A stretch of DNA of 64,000 bases from Ignavibacteria bacterium (GCA_017302895.1 JAFLBV010000001.1:1426001-1490000), one strand, 5' to 3'. Positions 17,586 to 27,327 are shown, counted from the first letter of the stretch. Notes: generated by a model not told the origin, from the letters alone. A program made the numbers and translations.

Positions 17586-18434
17586 CTGAAACAGATTGAC
17601 AGGATAATTGAGTCCGCTCTCGAAGAAGATATAAAGAGCGGCGACATTACCACAGAAGCAATTATTAAAGAAAACCGTCCTGCCACGGGAATATTCCGGG
17701 CGAAGGAAGACGGAGTGCTTGCAGGAGTAGCAGTTGCCCGTCAGGTTTTCGAGCTCGTAGATGAAACTGTTGAGTTCAATGTCTTTTTTGATGATGGATC
17801 CGTGATTAAAAAAGGTGACATACTGATTGAGGTTGAGGGAAACGCAGCCTCGATACTTGTGGCAGAGCGGACTTCACTGAACTTTCTTCAAAGAATGTCA
17901 GGAATTGCAACACTTTCAGCCCGCTATGCAAGAGCTGTGGAAGGAACCAGTGTCAGGATTCTCGATACGAGAAAAACAGCTCCCGGTTTGCGACTTACCG
18001 ACAAGCTTGCTGTGAAAACAGGCGGATGCCTCAATCACCGGACAGGGCTTTATGACATGTATCTGATAAAAGACAATCACATTGAGGCTGCCGGATCGAT
18101 TTCCGAGGCTGTAAGAGCAGTAAAGGAGCATCAGACTGAAAACGAGACTTCATACAAAATCGAAGTTGAAGTAAAAAATCTTGAAGAACTTAAAGAGGCT
18201 CTCGAAAGTAGTGTGGATGTTATTATGCTCGATAATTTCGCCGTGGAAGAGATCAGAAAAGCGGTGGAAATAACAAACAACACCTGTCTGCTCGAAGCAT
18301 CGGGAGGGATAACCCTTGAAAATGTAAGGGAAATTGCAGAGACCGGCGTCGACTACATTTCAATAGGGGCACTCACCCACAGCGTCAAAGCACTCGATAT
18401 TTCGCTCGATCTGAAGCTCAAACCCAAAGAATGA
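17586..18434 (+). CDS. nadC: nicotinate-nucleotide pyrophosphorylase (quinolinate phosphoribosyltransferase), apparent CTG start
   Basis: 282 residues if begun at CTG 17586. NadC converts quinolinate and PRPP to nicotinate mononucleotide in NAD synthesis. The N-terminal ALEEDIKSGDIT motif, needed for substrate binding, lies upstream of every ATG, GTG or TTG in the frame: the first conventional start is GTG 17715, which would remove it. The frame is closed upstream by the thioesterase stop (17580-17582). AAGGA at 17574-17578 is placed seven bases before the CTG, an ideal Shine-Dalgarno distance. Further motifs: LDTRKTAPGLR, TGGCLNHRTGLYDMYLIKDNH, EVEVKNLEE, IMLDNF and LEASGGI. It overlaps the flippase gene by ATGA. 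Confidence 0.88.
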   Translation: MKQIDRIIESALEEDIKSGDITTEAIIKENRPATGIFRAKEDGVLAGVAVARQVFELVDETVEFNVFFDDGSVIKKGDILIEVEGNAASILVAERTSLNFLQRMSGIATLSARYARAVEGTSVRILDTRKTAPGLRLTDKLAVKTGGCLNHRTGLYDMYLIKDNHIEAAGSISEAVRAVKEHQTENETSYKIEVEVKNLEELKEALESSVDVIMLDNFAVEEIRKAVEITNNTCLLEASGGITLENVREIAETGVDYISIGALTHSVKALDISLDLKLKPKE

Positions 18435-19921
18435 TTGACAAATTAAAGCAACTTTCCAAGGAAACGGTTATCTATGGAATCTCAACCGTAGTTGGCCGCT
18501 TCCTTAATTTTGTTTTAGTCCCTTTCTACAGTAATATCTTTAATCCCGATGACATGGGAGTGGTGGCTAACCTCTACTCCTATATGGCGATATTTAATAT
18601 CGTGTTTATATACGGAATGGACTCAGCTTATCTTAAGATGGGTTCAATGAAGGAAAACCGGGGATCACCAAAAGTATTCACAACTTCATATTTAACGATT
18701 CTAACATCGACAGCGGTTTTTTCAGTTATTCTTTTCCTTTTGAAACCATATTTGGGGATTTCGATCAGCATTGATGCTGCCGTATCGGGGAAATATGAAC
18801 ACCTGATATCTTATGCCATAAATATCCTGGCACTTGATGCACTGACCGTACTTCCTTTTATTTATCTCAGGCTGGAAAACAAAGCCCTTTTATTCTCCAA
18901 AATACGGGTGATAAATATCCTGATAAACATCGGGTTGAATTTTATTCTGATTCTCGGCTTCAAGATGGGGGTGGAAGCAGTACTCATTTCAAATCTCGTG
19001 GCATCAATCTATTCATTTTTGGCGCTAATTCCTTATGTTCATGCGAATTTATCAACCGAATATGATTTTTCACTCCTGAAACGGATACTAAAATTCGGAC
19101 TTCCTTTTCTCCCGGCGGGATTCGCAGCCATGATGATGCAGGTGATTGATAAACCAATTGTGGAGAGGCTTACCGATCTAAAAACTCTCGGCATCTACAA
19201 TGCGAACTATAAACTCGGCATTTTCATGATGCTTTTTGTAAGCATGTTCCAGTTTGCATGGCAGCCTTTTTTCCTGAAGCACGCTTCGGATGACAATGCG
19301 AAGCAACTCTTTTCAAAAGTTTTCACATACTTTACCATCGCAGGAAGTGTAATTGTGGTGATTCTCTCTCTGTTTATTGAGAATATCACAGAACTGGGGT
19401 ATGGCAGGGTTCACTTTTTGGGGGAGGCATTCTGGTCGGGCAGAAATATCATTCCGGTCATTCTTCTGGGATATCTCTTTTACGGGTTTTATGTTAACTT
19501 CAATGCTTCTTTTTATATCAAAGAGAAGAGCATTCCGATTCCTGTCCTGCTGGGAGCCGGGGCTGTAGTAAACATTGTGCTAAACTTCCTTCTTATACCT
19601 GTTTTTGGTATGATGGGGGCTGCGCTTGCCACACTCGGATGTTATGTCGTGATAGCAGTTGCATTCTTCTACTATGGCAGAAAGCTTTTTGAAATTGATT
19701 ATGAGTTCAGAAAAATATTTACAATCCTGATTTTGATTACAGGAGTATTTGCAGTTTATTATTTGTTTATTTCAGGGCAGTCTGTTTCAGTATTTATAAA
19801 ACTCGGATTGAGTCTGGGTTATCTTGCTCTCCTCGTTGTGACGGGAGTAATGAGCCCGAGAGAATTAAAAATAATCGGCGACTTGATTCAGGGTCTGCCA
19901 AAGAAATTTAAGAGGAATTAA
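18431..19921 (+). CDS. polysaccharide flippase / oligosaccharide translocase (Wzx-like, MOP superfamily)
   Basis: 496 residues with about 14 hydrophobic helices. The N-terminal pattern KETVIYGISTVVGRFLNFVLVPFYSNIF with FNPDDMG is that of polysaccharide biosynthesis proteins of the MOP superfamily. It would move a lipid-linked glycan, built by the glycosyltransferases at 10-16 kb, across the inner membrane. The start overlaps the nadC stop (ATGA at 18431-18434), so the two are translationally coupled although functionally unrelated. No Wzy polymerase is recognisable in the window. Confidence 0.9.
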   Translation: MIDKLKQLSKETVIYGISTVVGRFLNFVLVPFYSNIFNPDDMGVVANLYSYMAIFNIVFIYGMDSAYLKMGSMKENRGSPKVFTTSYLTILTSTAVFSVILFLLKPYLGISISIDAAVSGKYEHLISYAINILALDALTVLPFIYLRLENKALLFSKIRVINILINIGLNFILILGFKMGVEAVLISNLVASIYSFLALIPYVHANLSTEYDFSLLKRILKFGLPFLPAGFAAMMMQVIDKPIVERLTDLKTLGIYNANYKLGIFMMLFVSMFQFAWQPFFLKHASDDNAKQLFSKVFTYFTIAGSVIVVILSLFIENITELGYGRVHFLGEAFWSGRNIIPVILLGYLFYGFYVNFNASFYIKEKSIPIPVLLGAGAVVNIVLNFLLIPVFGMMGAALATLGCYVVIAVAFFYYGRKLFEIDYEFRKIFTILILITGVFAVYYLFISGQSVSVFIKLGLSLGYLALLVVTGVMSPRELKIIGDLIQGLPKKFKRN

Positions 19922-19922
19922 T

Positions 19923-20381
19923 ATGAACGAAAATTTATTGCTTAAATTCAAGAGAATAAACGATTTGATGTCGGATATCCCGCTTCCGGAGTATCAGACA
20001 GATGGTGCTGCGGGAATGGATATCAGAGCGGGAATTGAAGAGAGCGTTGTGATTCCAAAAAGTGGATTTGCAGCAATTCCCACTAATCTGCAGGTGGAGA
20101 TTCCGGCAGGTTATGAGATTCAGGTAAGACCAAGAAGTGGCCTCGCTTTTAAAAACGGCATCGGGGTATTAAATGCTCCCGGAACCATTGATGAAGACTA
20201 TCGCGGCGAAATTAAAGTAATCCTCTTCAATTTCGGTCAGGAAGACTTTGAAATAAAGCGTGGTGACAGAATAGCCCAGCTAATACTCGGAAGGGTTTAC
20301 CGCGCAAAAATCGAAGAAACAAAAATTATAAGTGAAACAGAAAGAGGCTCCGGCGGGTTTGGTTCCACCGGGAAGGGATAG
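19923..20381 (+). CDS. dut: dUTP diphosphatase
   Basis: 152 residues. Hydrolyses dUTP to dUMP, keeping uracil out of DNA and feeding thymidylate synthesis. All five trimeric dUTPase motifs are visible: DGAAGMDIRA near residue 27, RPRSGLAFKNGI, GTIDEDYRGEI with the catalytic Asp, GDRIAQLIL, and the C-terminal RGSGGFGSTG loop. It sits one base behind the flippase gene and two before dnaE. Confidence 0.97.
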   Translation: MNENLLLKFKRINDLMSDIPLPEYQTDGAAGMDIRAGIEESVVIPKSGFAAIPTNLQVEIPAGYEIQVRPRSGLAFKNGIGVLNAPGTIDEDYRGEIKVILFNFGQEDFEIKRGDRIAQLILGRVYRAKIEETKIISETERGSGGFGSTGKG

Positions 20382-20383
20382 GT

Positions 20384-23300
20384 ATGGGTAAATTTGTACA
20401 CTTACACAATCACACACACTACAGCTTGCAGGATGCTGCATGCACGGTAAAGAGCCTTGTGAAGGCTGCCGCCGGATTCGAGATGCATGCTGTCGCACTA
20501 ACGGATCATGGCGTTATGTACGGCATTCCGGAGTTTTATAAAGCTGCCAAGGGAGCGGGAATGAAACCGATCCTCGGGATGGAAGCATACATCACCATAG
20601 AGAACAAGAGCAGATTTGACAAAACTGTTGAACTGGATCCCGTCACCGGAAACAGAAAAAAAGCATACCACCACCTCATACTCCTTGCAAAGAACAATCA
20701 GGGCTTTAAGAATCTGATTAAACTCTCCTCCAGAGGTTTTTTGGAAGGTTACTATTACAAGCCAAGAATTGATCTGGAACTTCTTAAGGAGTATTCCGAA
20801 GGATTGATTTGTACTTCTGCCTGTCTGGGAGGGGTAGTCTCCTTCTACCTTAGACGAAGGGATTACGCAAAAGCTAAGGAAGTGGCGAAACAGTATCAGG
20901 AGATTTTCGGTGATGACTTCTATCTCGAGATTCAGGATCATAAAATTGCCGATGACAAACTGATCCTTGACGGAATGCCAAAACTCGGGAAAGAACTGGG
21001 CATCAAACTTGTCGCTACGAACGATTGCCACTACATTAAACGCGAAGATGCCATCGCACACAATATCCTGCTGAAACTCTCTGAAAAAGGGGGGGAGACT
21101 GATTATAAAAGTTTAAGATACGGTACTGATCAGATATATTTCAAGTCGCAGGATGAGATGACTTCTCTCTTTAAGGACTATCCCGAGTCGATAGCGAGCA
21201 CTCTTGAAATTGCCGATAAATGTGATGTTAATCTTGATAAAAAGGAATATTTCTTCCCCAAATTCCCTATCCCTGCGGAATCACCCGAACAGAGTCTCGA
21301 TGGCTATTTCGAGTATCTTTCACGGCAGAAGTTTGATGAAGTGTTTCCCGGTGAGAAAAGCGAAGAGCTGAAAGAGAGATTTGAGTACGAGCTTAAAACA
21401 ATCAAGGAGATGGGGTTTGCAGGGTATTTCCTTATCGTACAGGACTTTATCGATGCGGCGAAAAATATGGGTGTTGCAGTAGGACCCGGAAGAGGTTCTG
21501 CCGCCGGTTCGCTGATTGCCTTCGTGCTTGGTATAACAAAGATCAATCCTCTTGATTATGATCTCCTTTTTGAAAGATTTTTGAATCCTGCAAGAAAGTC
21601 GATGCCTGATATTGATGTTGATTTTTCAGATGAAAAAAGGGGCAAGGTGATCGATTATGTCAAGCAGAAATACGGATCAGAGTCGGTTTCTCAAATTATA
21701 ACTTTTTCCACACTCGCATCGAAAGCTGCGATAAAGGATGTGGGACGGGTGCTAAATGTCCCTCTGCATATAGTAAATTATATTACAAAATTCATACCTT
21801 CCATCTTCGGCAAGGTTTACAGTATCGAAAAGGCACTCGCAGAAGTTCCCGAACTAAAAGATTATTCCAAGACCACCGATCCCACGATGATCGAGCTCTT
21901 CAAGTATGCGAAAACACTGGAGGGGATGAACCGGAATGCATCCAAGCATGCCGCGGGTGTGGTAATTGCTCCCGGTGATGTAAGTGATTATGTACCACTC
22001 GCTGTAGTTGACACCTCGAGCATGGAGGCAGTATCTCAGTATAATATGAAGGAACTTGAAGCGGCGGGTCTCCTTAAAATGGACTTCCTCGGGCTTCGTA
22101 CTCTTTCCATTATTGAGGATACTTTGTCAATGGTAAAGGAAACCAGACCCGAGGAGGAGTGGGTCGAGGATATTGACTCGATTCCATTGGACGATCAGCT
22201 AACCTACGAGGTGTTTGCAGACGGAAGGACGACAGGCATCTTTCAGTTTGAATCGGTGCCGATGCGGAAGCATTTGAAAAGACTGAAACCTCAGTCAATA
22301 AAAGACCTTGCAGCTATGAATGCTTTGTACAGGCCCGGTCCGATGGAAAACATCGATGACTTTATCGACAGGAAATATGGAAGACAGAGGGTAACCTATC
22401 TGCACCCAAAACTTGAGCCGATTTTACAGGAGACCTATGGTATCATCGTATATCAGGAGCAGGTAATAAGAATTGCGAATCAACTTGCAGGCATGTCTCT
22501 TGCAGAAGCGGATATCCTTCGTCGTGCAATGGGTAAGAAGGATGTGGAGGCTATGCAGAAGCAGCGGAAGATATTTGTTGAGGCTGCCGAAGCGCATGGT
22601 GTTGAGGCGAAAACAGCGGGTGAGGTTTTCGATTTGATAGATAAATTTGCAAACTACGGATTCAACAAAAGCCATGCTGTTGCATACTCTTATCTGGCAT
22701 ATCAGACGGCATTTCTCAAGGCTCATTTTACAGAGGAGTTCCTCGCAGCGAACATGACGCATGAGTTTGGAAAGCAGGAAAAAGTTACCCTGTTTCTTGA
22801 GGACTGTCGTAAACTGGGTATCGAAGTTTTGTCACCCGATGTAAACAAGCCTGCCAAATTTTTTACTGTCGAGAGAAAAAAGATAAGATTCGGGCTCTCC
22901 GCGATAAAAAATGTAGGTGAAACAGCAGTTGACAGTATAATCGCTGCAAGAAAAAAACTGGGAAGAGATTTCAAGAGTGTTTATGAATTTGCGTCGCTCG
23001 TCGATCTTAGACTTGTAAACAAGAGGGCGATGGAGGGTCTGGTTATGGCAGGTGCATTCGATTCGATCAATACCAACAGGCGGGCGATTTTTGAGTCGAT
23101 CCCTGAGATAATTACATTCGGGCAGAATGTTCGTGAACTGAACGATGACAGTACAGCAAGCCTGTTTGGTGAGGATGTTCTTCAGGAGACCATCGTGGAG
23201 CCGTCTCTGGCGCAGGTTGAGGACTGGAGCCCGGATGACAGATTCATGAGTGAACTGGAAGTTACGGGATTCTACATTTCGAACCATCCCATGTCGGCTT

Positions 23301-23872
23301 ATGAACTTGAGGAACGGGCTTTTTCGTTCACATCGAATGTCGATAATTTTGAGACTATCAATGGAAAACCTGTGGGTCTCTGTGGCGTAGTCAACAATCT
23401 TGAAACAAAAATCAGTGCAAAAGGACAGACCTTTGCCAACTTCACCGTGAACGGGTTAAGCGGCATGTTTGAGTGTACCATGTGGGCAAAGGCATATGAG
23501 AGGCACATCAGTCTGATAACCAACGGGGCGGTTCTCTATTTCAACGGGACTGCAGAGCTTAATGGTGATTCAGTAAAAATACTTGTTGAAAACGCCATGC
23601 CAATTGAGAATTGCATCGAAAAATTTACGAGACGGTTAAAAATTACGATCGACCCCGCCCGTCTTCCGCTTGATGCACTTGGGAAAATTTATGACATATC
23701 AGTAGCGAGCCCCGGAAATGTGGAGATATTTTTCGAATATCTGGAGAGGGAAAACGGTAAGGTAAGGCCAAGGATATTCAGAACGTCATTTCAAAAGATA
23801 AGTGTAAACAGGAATATCATCAACAAGTTGGGTGAAATAGTCGGTGAAGAAAACCTTATGGTGGACAGGTAA
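20384..23872 (+). CDS. dnaE: DNA polymerase III subunit alpha
   Basis: 1162 residues, normal DnaE length; replicative polymerase of the chromosome. The PHP domain is at the N-terminus (HLHNHTHYSLQDAACT, VALTDHG). The polymerase core holds GPGRGSAAGSLIAF near residue 370, the catalytic PDIDVDFSD near 407, and KMDFLGLRTL near 565 with the third acidic residue. YRPGPM, QEQVIRIA, GMSLAEADILRRAMGKK and FNKSHAVAYS follow. The C-terminal part has the HhH/OB region (VTGFYISNHPM; an OB fold in the GLCGVVNNLETK stretch). No intein or frameshift interrupts it. It starts two bases after dut. Confidence 0.98.
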   Translation: MGKFVHLHNHTHYSLQDAACTVKSLVKAAAGFEMHAVALTDHGVMYGIPEFYKAAKGAGMKPILGMEAYITIENKSRFDKTVELDPVTGNRKKAYHHLILLAKNNQGFKNLIKLSSRGFLEGYYYKPRIDLELLKEYSEGLICTSACLGGVVSFYLRRRDYAKAKEVAKQYQEIFGDDFYLEIQDHKIADDKLILDGMPKLGKELGIKLVATNDCHYIKREDAIAHNILLKLSEKGGETDYKSLRYGTDQIYFKSQDEMTSLFKDYPESIASTLEIADKCDVNLDKKEYFFPKFPIPAESPEQSLDGYFEYLSRQKFDEVFPGEKSEELKERFEYELKTIKEMGFAGYFLIVQDFIDAAKNMGVAVGPGRGSAAGSLIAFVLGITKINPLDYDLLFERFLNPARKSMPDIDVDFSDEKRGKVIDYVKQKYGSESVSQIITFSTLASKAAIKDVGRVLNVPLHIVNYITKFIPSIFGKVYSIEKALAEVPELKDYSKTTDPTMIELFKYAKTLEGMNRNASKHAAGVVIAPGDVSDYVPLAVVDTSSMEAVSQYNMKELEAAGLLKMDFLGLRTLSIIEDTLSMVKETRPEEEWVEDIDSIPLDDQLTYEVFADGRTTGIFQFESVPMRKHLKRLKPQSIKDLAAMNALYRPGPMENIDDFIDRKYGRQRVTYLHPKLEPILQETYGIIVYQEQVIRIANQLAGMSLAEADILRRAMGKKDVEAMQKQRKIFVEAAEAHGVEAKTAGEVFDLIDKFANYGFNKSHAVAYSYLAYQTAFLKAHFTEEFLAANMTHEFGKQEKVTLFLEDCRKLGIEVLSPDVNKPAKFFTVERKKIRFGLSAIKNVGETAVDSIIAARKKLGRDFKSVYEFASLVDLRLVNKRAMEGLVMAGAFDSINTNRRAIFESIPEIITFGQNVRELNDDSTASLFGEDVLQETIVEPSLAQVEDWSPDDRFMSELEVTGFYISNHPMSAYELEERAFSFTSNVDNFETINGKPVGLCGVVNNLETKISAKGQTFANFTVNGLSGMFECTMWAKAYERHISLITNGAVLYFNGTAELNGDSVKILVENAMPIENCIEKFTRRLKITIDPARLPLDALGKIYDISVASPGNVEIFFEYLERENGKVRPRIFRTSFQKISVNRNIINKLGEIVGEENLMVDR

Positions 23873-23971
23873 AATTCAAAATGAAAATAAATTAATCCCT
23901 TTATGTTGTAAAACAAATTTTGTATTATTGCAACTCTATTTTCTATTTAATCTACAAAGAAGGTTACATCT

Positions 23972-24796
23972 ATGAGTAATGGATCCACCGGCAAGTATTA
24001 TGCGCTGATCTTAGGAGCCTCGTCAGGTTTTGGCGGAGCAACAGCCATAAGGCTTGCAGCAGACGGATACAACATCATTGGAGTGCATTTAGACAGGGCG
24101 GTCAATATGCCTCTCGTGAACGGGATCATTGATAAAATAAAGAGCTATGGTGTTGAAGCCAAATTCTTCAACATGAACGCAGCAGATGAGAAGAAAAGAC
24201 AGGAAATTATTGAAAGTCTTCTCTCTGAAGAGACCCACCCAAAAATAAAAGTTGTGATGCATTCGCTGGCATTCGGGACACTGTTGCCATTTGTTCCGAC
24301 AGACGGCGGGAAGTATATTACAAAAGCACAAATGGAAATGACACTCGATGTCATGGCACATTCCCTTGTTTACTGGGTCCAGGATCTGTTTCAGGCAGGT
24401 TTATTATCGGAAGGAGGAAGAATCTTTGGAATGACCAGCTCCGGCGGTCATGCAATAATTCCTTCATACGGAGCTGTATCTGCAGCAAAAGCATCTTTGG
24501 AATCGCATATCCGGCAACTCGCAAGTGAACTCGGACAATTTGGTATCACTGCCAATTCAATTATGGCAGGTGTTACTGACACCCCGGCGCTCAGGAAGAT
24601 TCCGGGAAGTGTACCTATGCTTGAAGTGGCGAGAAGGAAGAATCCCGGTGGCAGACTGACAACCCCTGAAGATGTGGCTGACATTATTTCTCTACTCTGT
24701 AAACACGAAGCCCGTTGGGTTAGTGGCGGCGTTATTAATGTTGACGGTGGTGAAGACATAGTGAGTTATGTAGGTCAGAATAGCGAAACCATTTAA
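23972..24796 (+). CDS. SDR-family enoyl-ACP reductase (FabI/FabL-like)
   Basis: 274 residues, Rossmann short-chain dehydrogenase. The cofactor loop is LGASSGFGGATA near residue 15. The catalytic Tyr and Lys are spaced Y-x6-K (YGAVSAAK, about residues 169-176), the spacing of enoyl-ACP reductases of the FabI/FabL type rather than the Y-x3-K of classical SDRs. The C-terminus reads GGVINVDGGEDI. It would perform the last step of fatty acid elongation, complementing accA; the nitronate-monooxygenase/FabK-like protein at 1201 is the alternative candidate. An AAGAAGG stretch precedes the ATG by about nine bases. The 99-base upstream gap is AT-rich, with no promoter of the expected spacing that I can defend. 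Confidence 0.8.
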   Translation: MSNGSTGKYYALILGASSGFGGATAIRLAADGYNIIGVHLDRAVNMPLVNGIIDKIKSYGVEAKFFNMNAADEKKRQEIIESLLSEETHPKIKVVMHSLAFGTLLPFVPTDGGKYITKAQMEMTLDVMAHSLVYWVQDLFQAGLLSEGGRIFGMTSSGGHAIIPSYGAVSAAKASLESHIRQLASELGQFGITANSIMAGVTDTPALRKIPGSVPMLEVARRKNPGGRLTTPEDVADIISLLCKHEARWVSGGVINVDGGEDIVSYVGQNSETI

Positions 24797-24811
24797 ACAG
24801 AAAGGACTTTT

Positions 24812-25132
24812 ATGAAACCGGTAACAATAACCGACCAGAATTTTAATGACGAAGTAACCAATTCAAACATCCCTGTTCTTATCGATTTTTGGGCTGTATG
24901 GTGCGGACCTTGCCGTGCTATTGCACCTGTTGTGGAACAGCTCGCCGGCGAATATGACGGAAAGATTAAGATAGGCAAGTTGGATGTGGATGAGAACCCT
25001 GAAACTGCAGTAAAGTTTGGGGTTAGAAGCATTCCGACTTTGTTGCTCTTTAAGAACGGACAAGTGGTTGACACAATAATCGGGGCTGTTCAGAAACAAG
25101 TGATAGTACAAAAAATAACCCCGTACATCTAA
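24812..25132 (+). CDS. trxA: thioredoxin
   Basis: 106 residues. The redox motif WCGPCR is at about residue 30 inside [22 protein letters not shown], and the cis-proline loop is RSIPTLLLF. No signal peptide, so cytoplasmic. It reduces protein disulfides, with electrons normally from thioredoxin reductase, which is not in the window. AAAGGA lies a few bases before the ATG. It follows the enoyl-ACP reductase by 15 bases and is probably in its transcript; a weak hairpin (CAAAAAT/ATTTTTG at 25140-25162) follows. Confidence 0.96.
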   Translation: MKPVTITDQNFNDEVTNSNIPVLIDFWAVWCGPCRAIAPVVEQLAGEYDGKIKIGKLDVDENPETAVKFGVRSIPTLLLFKNGQVVDTIIGAVQKQVIVQKITPYI

Positions 25133-25494
25133 TTACCTTTCAAAAATTTTAAGATTTTTGTAATTCGCACTTTATTAAAAGAAAATCCTGAATTAAATTT
25201 TTGTTATTTTTTTTCAAAAAAGTGTTGTTTGAAAAAAAATATTTGAATAATTTCCCTGTCCTCAATATTACTTTTTTGATAATATGAGGATAAAGCACAA
25301 GATTGAATACACAAGTGATTGAAAAATTGTCATAAATGGCAGGAAAACCAGATAAATGGTGTGTGTAAGCGCAACATCTGTTGAATTCTCTTGGCATTGT
25401 GATAAAAAGTGAGTAATATAAAGTTAATATTTTATGTTTTTCGCTTAGTTTTCTAAATAACAATCCAAAACCAATCAATAAATAGGAGTATCCT
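25133..25494. other. AT-rich intergenic region of 362 bases
   Basis: No convincing gene. Just after trxA a weak hairpin (CAAAAAT, loop, ATTTTTG) may terminate that transcript. TTCAAA at 25213-25218 and TTTGAA at 25228-25233 form a short inverted repeat with a nine-base spacer. The region before the secreted protein gene probably holds its promoter, but I find no TTG and TAnnTTTG pair at proper spacing. AATAGGAG just before 25495 is the ribosome binding site. The minus-strand open frame here is low-complexity and not credible. Confidence 0.5.
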
Positions 25495-27294
25495 ATGCTT
25501 AAAAGAACACTCTTTTTGCTTGCAAGCGTTACCTTGGTAATGTCACTTCAAGCCCAGAACAAGAGCGAATATAGCAAACACGCTCCGGTAAAAGTTGAAC
25601 CCGCTGTTGAAACAACAGCATCAGTTCCCCTTACCGGTGGTGTGCCAACATGGGGTCCATCAGCACTCAACTGGGTAGCTGTTGACACCATGGGTAACAC
25701 TTTCGGACCTGCAATCGGTGCATTGAATCCAATGGCATTCGATCCTTGGTCAGGTGCAATAATGCTGGTACACAGAGGAAGAGCAACCTATGGCACAACA
25801 AGCCAGTTGTTCTACAACTACTCAACAGACGGTGCAAACTGGACAAGAGTAACCCCTGCTATCAACTCCAGCGTTACACAGGCTGCAAGATATCCATCAA
25901 TGACCTTCAACAACCCAACAAAGGGAAGTGCATTGACAGACTGTCTCGTAGCTTTCTCATGGCCACAGCTCAACCCATCAGCTTTTGGTGATGTAGGTGC
26001 TGGCGCAGATGAATCAGTAGGTGCAGGAAGCACAGTAGCCATCCTCGAAGTAGGCGTTGGCCGTACTTTCTCATCACAGGTTCCAACTTTCGCAAGTGAT
26101 AATGCTCCATTGGTACTTTGGGCATCGGACAATCAGGTAGATGCAGCTTTAAAACTGTGGAAAACCGCTGATTTCCAGGCTGTTGATACCTTGACTCCTC
26201 CATCATGGGAGAGCGCTGCATTCGAAGAAGGCGGATCTGTAACATTAGGTGGAGCATCAAACAATGGTGTTCTTTACTATGGTGTTTTAGGTACACTTCC
26301 TCTTCAGACCCCGATCACCTCGGGTTGGGTACCTGCTTACTCAAAATCAACTGACAATGGCGCTACCTGGTCGACATTCAAAATTGCTGATTTCAGAAAC
26401 ATCCCTGCTCTTGCCAGATATGACAGAGTATATGATTACAAAAAAGGCGATGCATTTGTTTCCTATCAGGGTGACATGAATGTTGATAAAAACGGTTTCG
26501 TACACTTCCTGATCCAGGTAACCGATACAACTGTTGACAACAACAGCGGTTTGAACTCAGTAGTTGAAATCTTCGAAACAGCAAACGGCTGGGACGGAAA
26601 AGTTGTGTTTGAAGGAATTGGCGACAGCTCCTATACAAAACTTACAGGTCCTGGACTTGGTCAGACCGGTCCTGATACCTACATAGCATTCGATAAAGAC
26701 AGAAATCTCATGGTTGCTACATGGAATGCTCCACGCACCATTACAGACAGTCTTGTTGACATCTATGCTTCCTACAGATTTGTAGATGGTGGCGAATGGT
26801 CAGCTCCTGTTAATCTTACAGACAGCCCTGGAATGAATGAAAATTCACATCACATGGCTCCATATGTAAAGAGCAATGGCAACGGTTCATACACTGCCTA
26901 TGTATTCTATCACTACCCTGCAGGTTACACAGGATACTATCCTGACGCAACCTATGATACACAGCCATCAGTTATTTATGCTGCCGGATATACATTCACA
27001 GCAACAGGTGTTGAAAACGAATCGAACCCAACAGGATTTGTTCTTTCACAGAACTATCCTAACCCGTTCAATCCTTCAACATCAATCAAATACACCGTTG
27101 GTGAAAGAGCAAATGTTACCCTTAAGGTATTCGATATGCTCGGTAGAGAAGTAGCATCATTGGTAAATGAAGTAAAAGAACAAGGTTCATATTCTGTGAA
27201 TTTTGACGCTGCAAAACTTGCTTCAGGTACATATGTATACAAACTTACCGCCGGAAACTTTGTAGAAACCAAGAAAATGGTTCTCCTCAAGTAA
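25495..27294 (+). CDS. T9SS-secreted protein with BNR-like repeats and type A sorting domain
   Basis: 599 residues. Signal peptide at the N-terminus (KRTLFLLASVTLVMSLQA). The body contains BNR/sialidase-like motifs with the pattern S-x-D-x-G-x-x-W (STDGANWTRV near 110; STDNGATWSTF near 285), suggesting a beta-propeller. The last 85 residues are a T9SS type A sorting domain: LSQNYPNPFNPSTSIKY, VFDMLGREVASLV, SGTYVYKL and the terminal KKMVLLK. The protein should be exported through the outer membrane by T9SS and stay on the surface or be released. No catalytic residues for a hydrolase are evident, so the ligand is unknown. AGGAG nine bases upstream fixes the start. Confidence 0.85.
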   Translation: MLKRTLFLLASVTLVMSLQAQNKSEYSKHAPVKVEPAVETTASVPLTGGVPTWGPSALNWVAVDTMGNTFGPAIGALNPMAFDPWSGAIMLVHRGRATYGTTSQLFYNYSTDGANWTRVTPAINSSVTQAARYPSMTFNNPTKGSALTDCLVAFSWPQLNPSAFGDVGAGADESVGAGSTVAILEVGVGRTFSSQVPTFASDNAPLVLWASDNQVDAALKLWKTADFQAVDTLTPPSWESAAFEEGGSVTLGGASNNGVLYYGVLGTLPLQTPITSGWVPAYSKSTDNGATWSTFKIADFRNIPALARYDRVYDYKKGDAFVSYQGDMNVDKNGFVHFLIQVTDTTVDNNSGLNSVVEIFETANGWDGKVVFEGIGDSSYTKLTGPGLGQTGPDTYIAFDKDRNLMVATWNAPRTITDSLVDIYASYRFVDGGEWSAPVNLTDSPGMNENSHHMAPYVKSNGNGSYTAYVFYHYPAGYTGYYPDATYDTQPSVIYAAGYTFTATGVENESNPTGFVLSQNYPNPFNPSTSIKYTVGERANVTLKVFDMLGREVASLVNEVKEQGSYSVNFDAAKLASGTYVYKLTAGNFVETKKMVLLK

Positions 27295-27327
27295 TTACCG
27301 GAAGTTCACTTAGGTAATGAAGAATTA

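Noticed and set aside
17583..17715. Frameshift or missing N-terminus in nadC
   Set aside because: The frame from CTG 17586 is intact and contains all N-terminal motifs with a well-placed ribosome binding site.
20384..23872. Intein or split gene in dnaE
   Set aside because: The reading frame is continuous at 1162 residues with all polymerase motifs in normal spacing.
25149..25478. Minus-strand open frame of 109 residues in the gap before the T9SS cargo gene
   Set aside because: Low-complexity, AT-rich composition, no ribosome binding site or recognisable family; the gap looks like regulatory DNA.
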